Below, one piece after another: positions 10,875 through 20,977 of a DNA stretch of 64,000 nucleotides. The stretch lies in the NCBI RefSeq assembly GCF_900091565.1, contig NZ_FMCV01000008.1, positions 62,001 through 126,000 of the forward strand. Reading direction: 5' to 3'. The DNA is from Micromonospora marina. GTDB taxonomy: Bacteria > Actinomycetota > Actinomycetes > Mycobacteriales > Micromonosporaceae. The position numbers and the translations under genes were made by a program. A model generated the notes under the pieces. The model saw nothing but the letters and a program-made list of their open reading frames with translations. It did not search any database and had not been told where the DNA came from. Position 1 is the stretch's first letter. Each line of letters starts with the position of its first letter.

Positions 10875-11603
10875 TTGAGCCTCACCCTGTTGCCCGCCGT
10901 GGACGTCGCCGACGGCCAGGCCGTCCGGCTCGTGCAGGGCGCCGCCGGTAGCGAGACCGCGTACGGCGATCCGCTGGACGCGGCGCTGGCCTGGCAGTCC
11001 GACGGCGCGGAGTGGATCCACCTGGTCGACCTGGACGCCGCGTTCGGGCGGGGCTCCAACGCCGCGCTGCTCGCCGAGGTGGTCGGCAAGCTGGACGTGA
11101 AGGTGGAGCTGTCCGGGGGCATCCGCGACGACGAGTCGCTGCGGGCGGCGCTCGGCACCGGGGCGGCCCGGGTCAACATCGGCACCGCCGCGCTGGAGGA
11201 TCCGCAGTGGTGCGACCGGATCTGCGGCGAGTACGGCGACCGGGTGGCGATCGGGCTGGACGTGCGCGGCCGTACCCTGTCGGCACGTGGCTGGACCCGC
11301 GACGGCGGCGACCTCTACGAGGTGCTGGCCCGGCTCGACGCCGCGGGCGCGGCGCGGTACGTGGTCACCGACATCACCAAGGACGGCACCATGCGCGGGC
11401 CCAACCTGGACCTGCTGCGTGAGGTGTGTGCCCGGACCGACGCCCCGGTGATCGCCTCCGGTGGCGTGTCCACGCTGGACGACCTGCGGGCGCTGGCCAC
11501 GCTGGAGCCGGTGGGGGTGGAGGGCGTGATCGCCGGCAAGGCGCTCTACGCGGGCGCGTTCACGGTCGCCGAGGCGCTGGCGACGCTGCGGGCCGGCGCG
11601 TGA
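10875..11603 (+). CDS. priA: Bifunctional phosphoribosyl isomerase PriA (HisA/TrpF)
   Basis: This (beta/alpha)8 isomerase of 242 residues carries catalytic aspartates in [13 protein letters not shown] (strand 1) and [11 protein letters not shown] (strand 5), and the duplicated phosphate-binding loops ([19 protein letters not shown]). In actinobacteria without trpF, PriA isomerises both ProFAR (histidine pathway) and phosphoribosyl-anthranilate (tryptophan pathway). No trpF is present beside trpE/C/B/A at 32-38 kb, which supports the bifunctional call. The start is TTG 10875, a rare codon here, supported by the strong GAGGAGAGA nine bases upstream. Its stop overlaps the GTG of the next gene. 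Confidence 0.94.
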   Translation: MSLTLLPAVDVADGQAVRLVQGAAGSETAYGDPLDAALAWQSDGAEWIHLVDLDAAFGRGSNAALLAEVVGKLDVKVELSGGIRDDESLRAALGTGAARVNIGTAALEDPQWCDRICGEYGDRVAIGLDVRGRTLSARGWTRDGGDLYEVLARLDAAGAARYVVTDITKDGTMRGPNLDLLREVCARTDAPVIASGGVSTLDDLRALATLEPVGVEGVIAGKALYAGAFTVAEALATLRAGA

Positions 11604-12025
11604 CGGCCGAGCCGGCCGGGACGCCGGTGGACGCCGGGGTGGTGACCCGGCTCGGTTCGGGTGGTCCGTGGGAGGCGCTGTACGGCTACTCGCGGGTGGT
11701 CCGGGCCGGTTCGCTGGCGATCACGGCCGGCTGCACGTCCACGGTGGACGGCCGGGTGGCGCACGCCGGTGACGCGGCGGCGCAGACCGCGCAGGCGATC
11801 CGGATCGGCCTGGACGCGCTGGCGGAGGTCGGCGCCGGGCCGACCGACGTGGTGCGGACGCGGATGTACGTGACGGACCGGATCTACGCCGACGAGGTGG
11901 GCCGGGCGCACAACGCGGTGTTCGGTCCGGTGCGCCCGGTCGCCACCATGGTGGTGGTGGCCGGGCTGATCGACCCGGATCTCCTGGTCGAGGTCGAGCT
12001 GGAGGCGTACCTGCCGGACCGCTGA
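11600..12025 (+). CDS. RidA-family (YjgF/YER057c/UK114) protein, probably lacking deaminase activity
   Basis: This 141-residue single-domain protein shows the family core ([15 protein letters not shown], then [20 protein letters not shown] and [10 protein letters not shown]) and the trimer-interface C-terminal strand [11 protein letters not shown]. Canonical RidA enzymes that hydrolyse reactive enamine/imine intermediates need an arginine in PAR[ST]xV. Here the aligned segment is PVATMV, with Ala115 at that place, which suggests a subfamily without 2-imino acid deaminase activity. The GTG start overlaps the priA stop (GTGA). Its role may be reactive-metabolite handling near the his/trp pathways, but this is inference. 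Confidence 0.85.
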   Translation: MTAEPAGTPVDAGVVTRLGSGGPWEALYGYSRVVRAGSLAITAGCTSTVDGRVAHAGDAAAQTAQAIRIGLDALAEVGAGPTDVVRTRMYVTDRIYADEVGRAHNAVFGPVRPVATMVVVAGLIDPDLLVEVELEAYLPDR

Positions 12026-12070
12026 GCGGTGGCCGTGGTGGTCGGCGTCGCGCCGTTCCGCGGCCCGATG

Positions 12071-12101
12071 AGTTGTGCACAACTTGATTGCGCGCTACGG
12101 T
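12071..12101 (+). promoter_or_regulatory. ohrR promoter with an overlapping OhrR operator
   Basis: A perfect 14-bp palindrome, AGTTGTGCACAACT (12071-12084), covers a -35 box TTGTGC (12073-12078). The -10 box TACGGT (12096-12101) follows after exactly 17 bp and ends 7 nt before the ohrR GTG. Autorepression by OhrR bound over the -35 box, released by organic hydroperoxides, is the expected arrangement. Confidence 0.65.
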
Positions 12102-12108
12102 TCAGGGC

Positions 12109-12555
12109 GTGACCGAGGATCTGGTACTGGGCCGGCAGGTGTGCTTCGCGCTCTACGCGGCGTCGCGCGCCCTGACCGACGTCTACCGGCCCATCCTCGA
12201 CGAGCACGGCCTGACCTACCCGCAGTACCTGGTGCTGCTGGTGCTCTGGGAGCACGACGACGACGCCCTCACGGTCTCCGCGCTCGGCGCTGCGCTCCGG
12301 CTCGACTCCGGCACGCTGTCCCCGCTGCTCAAGCGGCTGGAGGCGGCCGGTCTGGTGGTGCGTACCCGCTCGGCGGCGGATGAGCGCCGGGTCGAGGTGG
12401 GCCTCACCGGCCGGGGCCGGGCGCTGCGGGAGCGGATGGGCGACGTGCCGCGCCGGGTGGGTTCCGCCACCGGGCTCACCGAGGCCGAACTGGTCTTCCT
12501 CCACGGCATCCTCACCCGGGTCACCGAGACGATCCACCGACACAAGGAGCAGTGA
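12109..12555 (+). CDS. ohrR: Organic hydroperoxide-sensing repressor OhrR (MarR family)
   Basis: This 148-residue winged-helix protein closely follows Bacillus OhrR. The redox cysteine C12 lies in GRQVCFALYAASRA, the tyrosines of the sensing pocket are in YRPILDEHGLTYPQYL, and LDSGTLSPLLKRLEAAGL is the recognition helix region. Oxidation of the N-terminal cysteine by organic peroxides releases the DNA. The start is GTG 12109, seven bases after a TACGGT box, so the mRNA is probably leaderless. The neighbouring ohr gene begins one base after its stop. Confidence 0.94.
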   Translation: MTEDLVLGRQVCFALYAASRALTDVYRPILDEHGLTYPQYLVLLVLWEHDDDALTVSALGAALRLDSGTLSPLLKRLEAAGLVVRTRSAADERRVEVGLTGRGRALRERMGDVPRRVGSATGLTEAELVFLHGILTRVTETIHRHKEQ

Positions 12556-12556
12556 C

Positions 12557-12982
12557 ATGCAGGTGCTCTACACCGCCTCCGCCCGCGCCACCGGCGACGG
12601 CCGGGACGGTCACGTCCGGACCTCCGACGGCACGGTCGAGCTGGACCTCGCCGTACCGAAGGAGATGGGTGGCGCCGGCGGCGCGGCCAACCCCGAGCAG
12701 CTCTTCGCGGCCGGCTACGCGGCCTGCTTCCACTCCGCGCTGCGCGTGGTGGCCCGCCAGGCCAAGGCGGACGTCTCCGGCTCCGTCGTGGAGGCCGAGG
12801 TGGGCATCGGCCCGAACGGCAGCGGCGGCTACGGCCTGGCCGTGACGCTCGTGGTGGACCTGCCCGCGGTCGAGCGCGCAGCCGCCGAGCAGCTCGTCGA
12901 CGCGGCCCACCAGGTCTGCCCCTACTCGAACGCGACCCGCGGCAACGTCGAGGTCACGCGCACGGTCCGTGAGGCCCGATGA
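12557..12982 (+). CDS. ohr: Organic hydroperoxide reductase Ohr
   Basis: This OsmC/Ohr-family thiol peroxidase of 141 residues reduces organic and fatty-acid hydroperoxides. The reactive cysteine C57 (GYAACFHSAL) and resolving cysteine C121 (HQVCPYSNATR) are in the canonical contexts, and PEQLFAAGYAACF is the family signature. AAGGAGCAG precedes the ATG. It is directly downstream of its regulator and its last four bases overlap the next gene's ATG, giving a three-gene operon. Confidence 0.95.
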   Translation: MQVLYTASARATGDGRDGHVRTSDGTVELDLAVPKEMGGAGGAANPEQLFAAGYAACFHSALRVVARQAKADVSGSVVEAEVGIGPNGSGGYGLAVTLVVDLPAVERAAAEQLVDAAHQVCPYSNATRGNVEVTRTVREAR

Positions 12983-13980
12983 GCGGGATGAACCGGGAGA
13001 TCCACCTGGCGTCCCGGCCGGAGGGCTGGCCCACGCCGGAGAACTTCCGGCTGGTCACCACCGAGGTGCCGACGCCGGGCCCGGGACAGGTGGTGGTCCG
13101 CAACCGGTTCATGTCCGTCGACCCGTACATGCGCGGGCGGATGAACGACGTCAAGTCGTACGTGCCGCCGTTCGCGCTCGACGCCCCGCTGGACGGCGGC
13201 GCGATCGGTGAGGTGGTGGCCGGCGAGGCCGGGGGCGTCAAGCCCGGCGACACGGTGCTGCACGGGCTCGGCTGGCGCGAGTACGCGCTGGTGGACGCCA
13301 AGGGCGTACGTACCGTCGATCCCGGCCTGGCGCCGGTCACCGCGTACCTGGGCGTGCTCGGCATGACCGGGCTGACCGCGTACGCCGGTCTGCTCGACGT
13401 GGCGGCGATGAAGCCGGGGGAGACCGTGTTCGTCTCCGGCGCGGCCGGCGCGGTGGGCAGCATGGTCGGCCAGATCGCGAAGCTGCGCGGCGCCGGCCGG
13501 GTGATCGGCAGCGCCGGCTCGGCGGCGAAGGTGGAACGGCTCACCGCGCTCGGCTTCGACGCCGCCTTCGACTACCACGACGGCCCGGTGTACAAGCAGC
13601 TCAAGGCAGCCGCCCCGGACGGCGTCGACGTGTACTTCGACAACGTCGGCGGCGACCACCTGGAGGCCGCGATCGGGGCGATGAACCTGCACGGCCGGGC
13701 CGCGATCTGCGGCATGATCTCGCAGTACAACGCCACCGAGCCGCAGGCCGCGCCGCGCAACCTGGCGCTGGTGATCGGCAAGCGGCTGACGCTGCGCGGG
13801 TTCCTCGTCGGTGACCACGGTCACCTGCGGGAACAGTTCGTGCAGGAGATGGCGGGCTGGCTGCGCGAGGGCCGGCTCTCGTACGACGAGACGATCGTCG
13901 ACGGCATCGAGCAGGCTCCCGAGGCGTTCCTCGGCCTGCTGCGCGGGGAGAACCTCGGCAAGATGCTGGTCCGTCTCTGA
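12979..13980 (+). CDS. Zinc-free NADP-dependent oxidoreductase (MDR family)
   Basis: This 333-residue medium-chain reductase of the prostaglandin reductase/leukotriene B4 dehydrogenase/CurA type lacks the catalytic zinc cysteines. It shows SVDPYMRGRMND near the N-terminus, the nucleotide fold SGAAGAVGSMVGQIAKLRG (glycine-rich loop) and VYFDNVGGDHLEAA. Such enzymes reduce the double bond of enones and alkenals, including lipid peroxidation aldehydes. That fits its coupling to ohr (ATGA overlap). The substrate cannot be assigned from the sequence. Confidence 0.9.
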   Translation: MSGMNREIHLASRPEGWPTPENFRLVTTEVPTPGPGQVVVRNRFMSVDPYMRGRMNDVKSYVPPFALDAPLDGGAIGEVVAGEAGGVKPGDTVLHGLGWREYALVDAKGVRTVDPGLAPVTAYLGVLGMTGLTAYAGLLDVAAMKPGETVFVSGAAGAVGSMVGQIAKLRGAGRVIGSAGSAAKVERLTALGFDAAFDYHDGPVYKQLKAAAPDGVDVYFDNVGGDHLEAAIGAMNLHGRAAICGMISQYNATEPQAAPRNLALVIGKRLTLRGFLVGDHGHLREQFVQEMAGWLREGRLSYDETIVDGIEQAPEAFLGLLRGENLGKMLVRL

Positions 13981-14002
13981 CCGGCGCGAACGCACTCCAC
14001 CG

Positions 14003-14045
14003 CGGGCGGTGGTGACCGGCCTCACCGGCGGGTCACCACCGCCCG
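14003..14045 (+). terminator. Strong hairpin between the peroxide operon and hisF
   Basis: A perfect 15-bp stem (14003-14017 with 14031-14045) encloses a 13-nt loop. It starts 23 nt after the oxidoreductase stop and is expected to end the ohr operon. There is no U run. The right arm reaches into the -35 region of the hisF promoter. Confidence 0.7.
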
Positions 14046-14054
14046 TGCGTTCGT

Positions 14055-14060
14055 TAGGCT
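14055..14060 (+). promoter_or_regulatory. -10 box (leaderless) of hisF
   Basis: TAGGCT ends 6 nt before the hisF ATG, so the mRNA probably starts at or next to the start codon. Confidence 0.5.
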
Positions 14061-14066
14061 CGGTGC

Positions 14067-14834
14067 ATGACGGTGGCGGTACGGGTCATCCCGTGTCTGG
14101 ACGTGGACGCCGGGCGTGTGGTCAAGGGGGTCAACTTCGTCGACCTGCGCGACGCCGGTGACCCGGTGGAGCTGGCGGCGGCGTACGACCGGGCCGGGGC
14201 GGACGAGCTGACCTTCCTCGACGTCACCGCCTCGTCCAGCGATCGGGGCACGATGCTCGACGTGGTGCGGCGCACCGCCGAGTCGGTCTTCATCCCGCTC
14301 ACCGTAGGCGGCGGCGTCCGCCGGGTCGCCGACGTCGACACGCTGCTGCGCGCCGGGGCGGACAAGGTCGGCGTGAACACCGCGGCCATCGCCCGGCCGG
14401 AGCTGATCGCCGAGATCGCCGACCGGTTCGGCCGGCAGGTCCTGGTGCTCTCGCTGGACGTGCGCCGCGCCCCGGACGGCACGACACCGAGCGGGTTCGA
14501 GGTGACCACGCACGGGGGCCGGCGGGGCACCGGCCTGGACGCGGTCGAGTGGGCGGCGCGCGGCGCCGAGCTGGGCGCGGGTGAGATCCTGCTCAACTCG
14601 ATGGACGCCGACGGCACCAAGGCCGGGTTCGACCTGCCGCTGATCCAGGCGGTCCGCGAGGTCGTCGACGTGCCGGTGATCGCCAGCGGCGGCGCGGGCG
14701 CGGTGGCCCACTTCCCGCCGGCCGTCGGGGCCGGGGCGGACGCGGTGCTCGCGGCGAGCGTCTTCCATTTCGGGGAACTCAGCGTCGGCGAGGTCAAGGA
14801 CGTGCTGCGCGGCGCCGGGCACCCGGTGCGCTGA
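14067..14834 (+). CDS. hisF: Imidazole glycerol phosphate synthase, cyclase subunit
   Basis: This (beta/alpha)8 barrel of 255 residues closes the imidazole ring using ammonia from HisH. Catalytic aspartates lie in [16 protein letters not shown] (strand 1) and [12 protein letters not shown] (strand 5), and the phosphate loops include TVGGGVRRV and [13 protein letters not shown]. It is separated from hisH by the peroxide cassette and a terminator hairpin and has its own TAGGCT box. hisG and hisE are not in the window. Confidence 0.97.
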   Translation: MTVAVRVIPCLDVDAGRVVKGVNFVDLRDAGDPVELAAAYDRAGADELTFLDVTASSSDRGTMLDVVRRTAESVFIPLTVGGGVRRVADVDTLLRAGADKVGVNTAAIARPELIAEIADRFGRQVLVLSLDVRRAPDGTTPSGFEVTTHGGRRGTGLDAVEWAARGAELGAGEILLNSMDADGTKAGFDLPLIQAVREVVDVPVIASGGAGAVAHFPPAVGAGADAVLAASVFHFGELSVGEVKDVLRGAGHPVR

Positions 14835-14846
14835 GGCGGGCTGTCA

Positions 14847-15305
14847 CTACCGCCCGGAGTGCCCCTCGGAGGAGCGGCGCGGCATCGGGATCGACCGGAC
14901 CACGTACTCCTGCACGGCGGCGGCGTGGTCGTCCTCGCCGAGGTGCCACTCGGACTCGGCCGGCGGGTGCCGCCGGGTCAGCACGCCCTGCACCGTGTCC
15001 ACAGTGGTGCCGAGACCGGCGCTGGGCCGGGTGCGCCAGAGCCGTTCACCGTCCGGGGTGACCCGGAACCAGCCGTCGGCGACGCTGACCAGGCCCGCGC
15101 CGACGAGCCGCCGGACCGCACCCTCCACCTCGTGCCGCTCCGGGATGGCCTGGTTGAGGTGGTCGGCGGTGGAGAGGACGTCGGTCAGCCGGACGCCTTC
15201 GGGGCGGCGTGTCGCGGCGGCCCGCCGGTGCCGGCCGGCGCCACTGGCGATGACCAACGCGACGAAGATCCAGGCGTCGCTCCAGCGCCATTCGTTCTCC
15301 CCCAT
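14847..15305 (-). CDS. Conserved hypothetical protein with a winged-helix-like region
   Basis: The 152-residue product has one short hydrophobic stretch near the N-terminus (WIFVALVIASGAG, about 12-24). A central region (about 38-95) has helices and LVSVADGWFRVTPDGERLW, which looks like the wing of a winged-helix fold. The C-terminus is charged. No enzyme motif is seen. The ATG at 15305 was chosen because upstream codons read as low-complexity noise; no good ribosome site precedes it, so a leaderless start or slightly different start is possible. It is convergent with hisF, only 12 bp apart. Confidence 0.6.
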   Translation of the reverse strand: MGENEWRWSDAWIFVALVIASGAGRHRRAAATRRPEGVRLTDVLSTADHLNQAIPERHEVEGAVRRLVGAGLVSVADGWFRVTPDGERLWRTRPSAGLGTTVDTVQGVLTRRHPPAESEWHLGEDDHAAAVQEYVVRSIPMPRRSSEGHSGR

Positions 15306-15421
15306 GGAGGAATGATGCCCGGCCGCGACGGCGGAGGAAACACCTGGTTTCCCGGTTGTGTGTCGTCGCAGCTCAGCGCGTCGCGGTCCGGGCCGGACCG
15401 TGGCGGTCGGCCCAGCCGCGG

Positions 15422-16057
15422 TCACGTTGCGTACGCACCGGCCGCCGGTCGTGCGGGCAGCGCGAAGACCGGGATGAAGAACTGGGCCAGCGGGCCGATG
15501 GTCAGCGCGTAGGCCACCGTGCCGAGGCCGACGGTGCCGCCGAGCAGCCAGCCGAGCGCCAGCACGGTGATCTCGATGATCGTGCGGACCAGCCGGACGG
15601 AGAACCGGGGGTGGCGGGCGACGAAGCCGGTCATCAGCCCGTCGCGCGGGCCGGGGCCGAGCCCGGCACCGAGGTAGAGGCCGGTGGCGGCGCCGTTGGC
15701 GACGATCCCGGCGACGAGCAGTGCGACGCGCGCCGGCATGCCCTCGCCGGGCGGCAGCACGGTCAGTGTGGCGTCGACGACCAGTCCGATCACCACGACG
15801 TTGCTGACCGTGCCGAGGCCGGGCCGCTGCCGCAGCGGGATCCAGAGCAGCAGCACGAGGGTGCCGACGGCGATGGTGACGGTGCCGAAGGACAGGCCGG
15901 TCTGCCGGGCGAGCCCCTGGTGGAACACGTCCCACGGGTCCAGGCCCAGCTCCGACCGGATCATCAGCGCCATGCTCACGCCGTAGAGGACCAAGCCGGC
16001 GTAGAGCTGGGTGAGCCGTCGCACCGGTCGGTGTCGGAGATTGCCAAGCTGTGCCAT
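15422..16057 (-). CDS. YczE/YyaS/YitT-like membrane protein
   Basis: This 211-residue protein has five to six predicted membrane helices. Its sequence features (LGLDPWDVFHQGLARQTGL near the N-terminus and GAGLGPGPRDGLMTGF in the middle) are characteristic of the YczE family. In Bacillus and many actinobacteria, yczE lies divergent from a MocR-type regulator, exactly as here. The family may be a transporter or accessory membrane protein; its substrate is unknown. ATG 16057 is preferred; a TTG at 16078 in the same frame would place part of the operator inside the gene. Confidence 0.82.
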   Translation of the reverse strand: MAQLGNLRHRPVRRLTQLYAGLVLYGVSMALMIRSELGLDPWDVFHQGLARQTGLSFGTVTIAVGTLVLLLWIPLRQRPGLGTVSNVVVIGLVVDATLTVLPPGEGMPARVALLVAGIVANGAATGLYLGAGLGPGPRDGLMTGFVARHPRFSVRLVRTIIEITVLALGWLLGGTVGLGTVAYALTIGPLAQFFIPVFALPARPAAGAYAT

Positions 16058-16070
16058 GCATGCCACCCTA

Positions 16071-16089
16071 GAGGCCAATCGCTGGCCTC
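16071..16089. promoter_or_regulatory. Palindromic operator between the YczE gene and the MocR gene
   Basis: The inverted repeat GAGGCCA-N5-TGGCCTC lies in the 59-bp divergent intergenic region. It is the likely binding site for the MocR regulator next to it. Confidence 0.5.
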
Positions 16090-16116
16090 AAGGGTGCCAA
16101 TTTCGGAGGTGTGGCC

Positions 16117-17568
16117 ATGACCAGCCAGGTGCGCGGCGTCCAATTGGCGCGACTCCTCGGCCAGTGGCACGCCCTGCCGGGCCGCCGGCGCAGCCCCGAC
16201 TACGCCGCGCTCGCCGGCGCCGTCCGCGGGTTGCTCGCCGACGGGCGGCTGCCCCTCGGGGTACGCCTGCCGGCCGAGCGGGAGCTGGCCGAGGCGCTGC
16301 GGATCAGCCGGACCACTGTCACCGCCGCCTACCGGGAACTGCGGGAGAGCGGCCACCTGGCCAGCCGCCGGGGCGCGGGTAGCTGGACCATGCTGCCCGG
16401 CGGGCACCGGGTGGCGAGCACCGGGCTGTGGACGCCGCTCGACGACCGCGACATGATCGATCTTGGCGTGGCCGCGCTGTCCGCGCCCCCGCAGCTCGTC
16501 CCGGCCGCCCGGGCCGCGGCCGAGGACCTGCCCCGCTACCTCGGCGGTGCCGGCTACCACCCGACCGGCATCATCGAGCTGCGCGAGGCGGTGGCCCGCG
16601 CCTACACCGAACGCGGTCTGCCCACCAGCCCGGAGCAGATCATGGTCACCAGCGGCACCCAGCACGCGCTGGACCTGGTGCTGCGGCTGGCCCTGTCGCC
16701 CGGCGGCGGGGTGCTCGTCGAGTCGCCCACCTACCCCAACGCGCTGGCCGCGCTGTCCGCCCGGCGGGCCCGGATCGCCACGCACGGCCTGTCCGACGAC
16801 GGCTGGGACGCCGAACTCCTGCTCGGCAGCCTCCGGCAGACCCGGCCGAAGCTCGCGTACGTGATCCCCGAGTTCCAGAACCCCACCGGCCACCTGATGG
16901 CCGCCGACCTGCGCGAGCGGCTGGTCGGCGCGGCCCACGCGGCCGGCACCGACCTGGTGGTCGACGAGTCCTTCGTCGACCTGCCGCTGGACGACACCAC
17001 GCTGCCGCCGCCGGTGGCCGTCTTCGACAGGCACTCCCGGGTGATCAGCATCGGCGGCATGAGCAAGCCCTACTGGGGCGGGCTGCGCATCGGCTGGGTG
17101 CGCGCCTCCGCACCCCAGGTGCAGCGGCTGGCCGCGGCCCGGGTCGGGGTGGACATGGCCAGCCCGGTGCTCGACCAGCTCGTCGCCGTGCACCTGCTCA
17201 CCGAGGCGCCGGCCATCGTGACCGACCGCCGGGCCCAGCTCGTCGCCCAGCGCGACGCCCTGGTCGCGGCGCTCGCCGACCGGCTGCCCGACTGGCGGGT
17301 ACGGGTACCGAGCGGCGGCGTCACACTCTGGGCCGAGCTGGACGGCCCGATCTCCAGCGCGCTGGCCCGGGCGGCCGAGGAGGTCGGCGTGCGGCTGGCG
17401 CCCGGACCCCGGTTCGGCCTGGACGGTACGCTGGAACGCTTCCTGCGACTGCCCTTCACCCTGCCCGCCGCCGAACTGGTGGAGGCGGTCGGGCGCCTCG
17501 CGGCGGTCCGCTACGACCTGGACCGGACCAACCGCCCGCAGTGGCGCGAGCCGACCGTCATCGCCTGA
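16117..17568 (+). CDS. MocR-type (GntR/aminotransferase) transcriptional regulator
   Basis: This 483-residue fusion has an N-terminal GntR winged helix (about 25-95; LPAERELAEALRISRTTVTA is its recognition part) and a fold-type I aminotransferase-like domain (about 120-470). PLP would bind Lys317 in SIGGMSKPYWGG, and VIPEFQNPTG and DESFVDL are also present. MocR proteins sense PLP-linked ligands, and this one is expected to control the divergent YczE-type gene. ATG 16117 is preferred over GTG 16111 because GGAGG at 16105-16109 gives it 7-nt spacing. Confidence 0.9.
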   Translation: MTSQVRGVQLARLLGQWHALPGRRRSPDYAALAGAVRGLLADGRLPLGVRLPAERELAEALRISRTTVTAAYRELRESGHLASRRGAGSWTMLPGGHRVASTGLWTPLDDRDMIDLGVAALSAPPQLVPAARAAAEDLPRYLGGAGYHPTGIIELREAVARAYTERGLPTSPEQIMVTSGTQHALDLVLRLALSPGGGVLVESPTYPNALAALSARRARIATHGLSDDGWDAELLLGSLRQTRPKLAYVIPEFQNPTGHLMAADLRERLVGAAHAAGTDLVVDESFVDLPLDDTTLPPPVAVFDRHSRVISIGGMSKPYWGGLRIGWVRASAPQVQRLAAARVGVDMASPVLDQLVAVHLLTEAPAIVTDRRAQLVAQRDALVAALADRLPDWRVRVPSGGVTLWAELDGPISSALARAAEEVGVRLAPGPRFGLDGTLERFLRLPFTLPAAELVEAVGRLAAVRYDLDRTNRPQWREPTVIA

Positions 17569-17638
17569 ACCGGCCCGATCCGGTGGTGCGAGGCCCGAAC
17601 CCCGGCACCGGCCGGACCGGCACCCGCACACTGCCCGG

Positions 17639-18940
17639 ATGGGGAACGGGGTCCGATGGTCGTGGACGGTGCGGCGCGGCGCGCCGGGTTCCCGCACCAC
17701 CCGGCTGGAGCTCTTCTACGACCTGGTCTTCGTCTTCGCGTTCCTGAGCGTCACCACGCTCACCGCCTCGGAGCTCACCCCGGCCAACCTGTACCGCTTC
17801 CTGCTGGTGCTGGCGCTGCTCTGGTGGTCGTGGACCGGCTTCGCCCGGATGGGCAACGTGTTCCGCGCCGACCAGGGGATGCTGCCGCTGGTCGGCGTCG
17901 TCACCGTGGGGGCGACGTTCCTGCTCGTGCTCAGCACGCCCAGCGCGTTCGCCAACCGCGGTGGCTGGCTGCCCGGGCCGCTCCTCTTCGCCGGGTGCTA
18001 CTTCGTGATCCGGACCGCCCAGCTGGCCGTCTTCGCCTGGGCCGACCGCGCCGACCCGGCCCGGCGCCGGGGACTGCGGACACGCCTCGCGGCTCCGACC
18101 GTGGCCACGGTGCTGCTGATCGTCGCCGGTACCCTACCCGCGCGGCTGCCGCAGGAGCGGCTCGCGGTGGCGTTGCAACTGGCGCTCTGGACGCTGGCGC
18201 TGATCGTCGAGTACGCCGCCGGGATGATCCTGGGCAGGCAGTGGTGGGTGGTGCTCTCGGCCGGGCACTGGGCGGAACGGCATGCGCTGATCGTGCTCGT
18301 CGCGCTCGGCGAGTCGCTCATCGCGCTCGGACTGGGCCCGAGGCGCGGACTGCCACTCACCGGCCCGGTGGTGATCGCCGCGCTGCTCGGTGTGGTGATC
18401 GTGGCGACGCTGTGGTGGGCGTACTTCGACACTCTGGCGTTCGCGTCGGAGCAGGCCCTGCACCACGCCCGGGACCCGGCCGCGCGGCTGCGGCTGGCCC
18501 GCACCGTCTACACGTTCCTGCACCTGCCGATGATCGCCGGGATCATCCTGTTCGCCCTCGGCCTCAAAGATCTGCTGACGGAGGCCACGTCGCCGACGAC
18601 GCCCGCCTGGGGTCCGCCGCTGGGGACGTTCTGGGCCGGGATCCTGTTCGGTGGCGTCGGGCTCCATCTGCTCAGCCTCGCCGCGTGCTGGTGGCTGGTG
18701 GAACGCCGGGTGCGGACGCCGCTGCTGGTGACGGTGCTGGTGCTCGTCGCCGCCGTCCCGGCCGTTGCCCGCCTCCACGAGCTGATCGCGCTCGTCGTGC
18801 TGACGGCGATCACCGGTGCCGGCATCGCCTGGGAGACCCGTGGCGAGGACGGGTGGCGGCGCCGGGTGCGCGCGCTCGCGCTGGAGGAGCAGGTCGCCGC
18901 CGAGGCCGAGCAGAGCCACTGGCGGCAGCGGCATCTGTGA
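17639..18940 (+). CDS. Low-temperature-requirement A (LtrA) family membrane protein
   Basis: This 433-residue protein has about ten to twelve hydrophobic segments. The family signature is clear: TTRLELFYDLVFVFAF near the N-terminus and HALIVLVALGESLIALG in the middle, plus a conserved EY in LIVEYAAG. LtrA was named in Listeria, and its molecular function is unresolved. The ATG at 17639 follows a weak GCCCGGAT site. A strong bidirectional hairpin follows the stop codon. Confidence 0.88.
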   Translation: MGNGVRWSWTVRRGAPGSRTTRLELFYDLVFVFAFLSVTTLTASELTPANLYRFLLVLALLWWSWTGFARMGNVFRADQGMLPLVGVVTVGATFLLVLSTPSAFANRGGWLPGPLLFAGCYFVIRTAQLAVFAWADRADPARRRGLRTRLAAPTVATVLLIVAGTLPARLPQERLAVALQLALWTLALIVEYAAGMILGRQWWVVLSAGHWAERHALIVLVALGESLIALGLGPRRGLPLTGPVVIAALLGVVIVATLWWAYFDTLAFASEQALHHARDPAARLRLARTVYTFLHLPMIAGIILFALGLKDLLTEATSPTTPAWGPPLGTFWAGILFGGVGLHLLSLAACWWLVERRVRTPLLVTVLVLVAAVPAVARLHELIALVVLTAITGAGIAWETRGEDGWRRRVRALALEEQVAAEAEQSHWRQRHL

Positions 18941-18954
18941 CCGCGCCGACGCGA

Positions 18955-18988
18955 CCGGCCGTGCCCCGGGACGGTGGGGCACGGCCGG
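18955..18988. terminator. Bidirectional hairpin terminator between ltrA-like gene and acyl-CoA synthetase gene
   Basis: A perfect 13-bp GC-rich stem (18955-18967 with 18976-18988) encloses an 8-nt loop, extendable with one bulge. It lies between convergent genes. Confidence 0.75.
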
Positions 18989-19011
18989 CGCGACCGTTCG
19001 GGCGGTGCGGG

Positions 19012-20838
<1,827 letters not shown>

Positions 20839-20867
20839 CGCGGTAGCCGCCTTCAGGGGTGGAGGGA

Positions 20868-20883
20868 CGTGACGGGGGTCACG
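20868..20883. promoter_or_regulatory. Crp/Fnr-like palindrome upstream of the acyl-CoA synthetase gene
   Basis: CGTGAC-GGGG-GTCACG is a perfect 16-bp dyad that contains GTGA-N6-TCAC, the core of Crp-family sites. It lies 30-45 nt upstream of the ATG. Assignment to Crp is inference. Confidence 0.45.
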
Positions 20884-20977
20884 CCGGTCTGCGGTTACCG
20901 AAGGGTATTGCCTGCACCCGGCCAGCGGCTAGTCCCGATCGGCCGAGTCGCCACCGGTCCCGCCTGCTGGAACCGGG

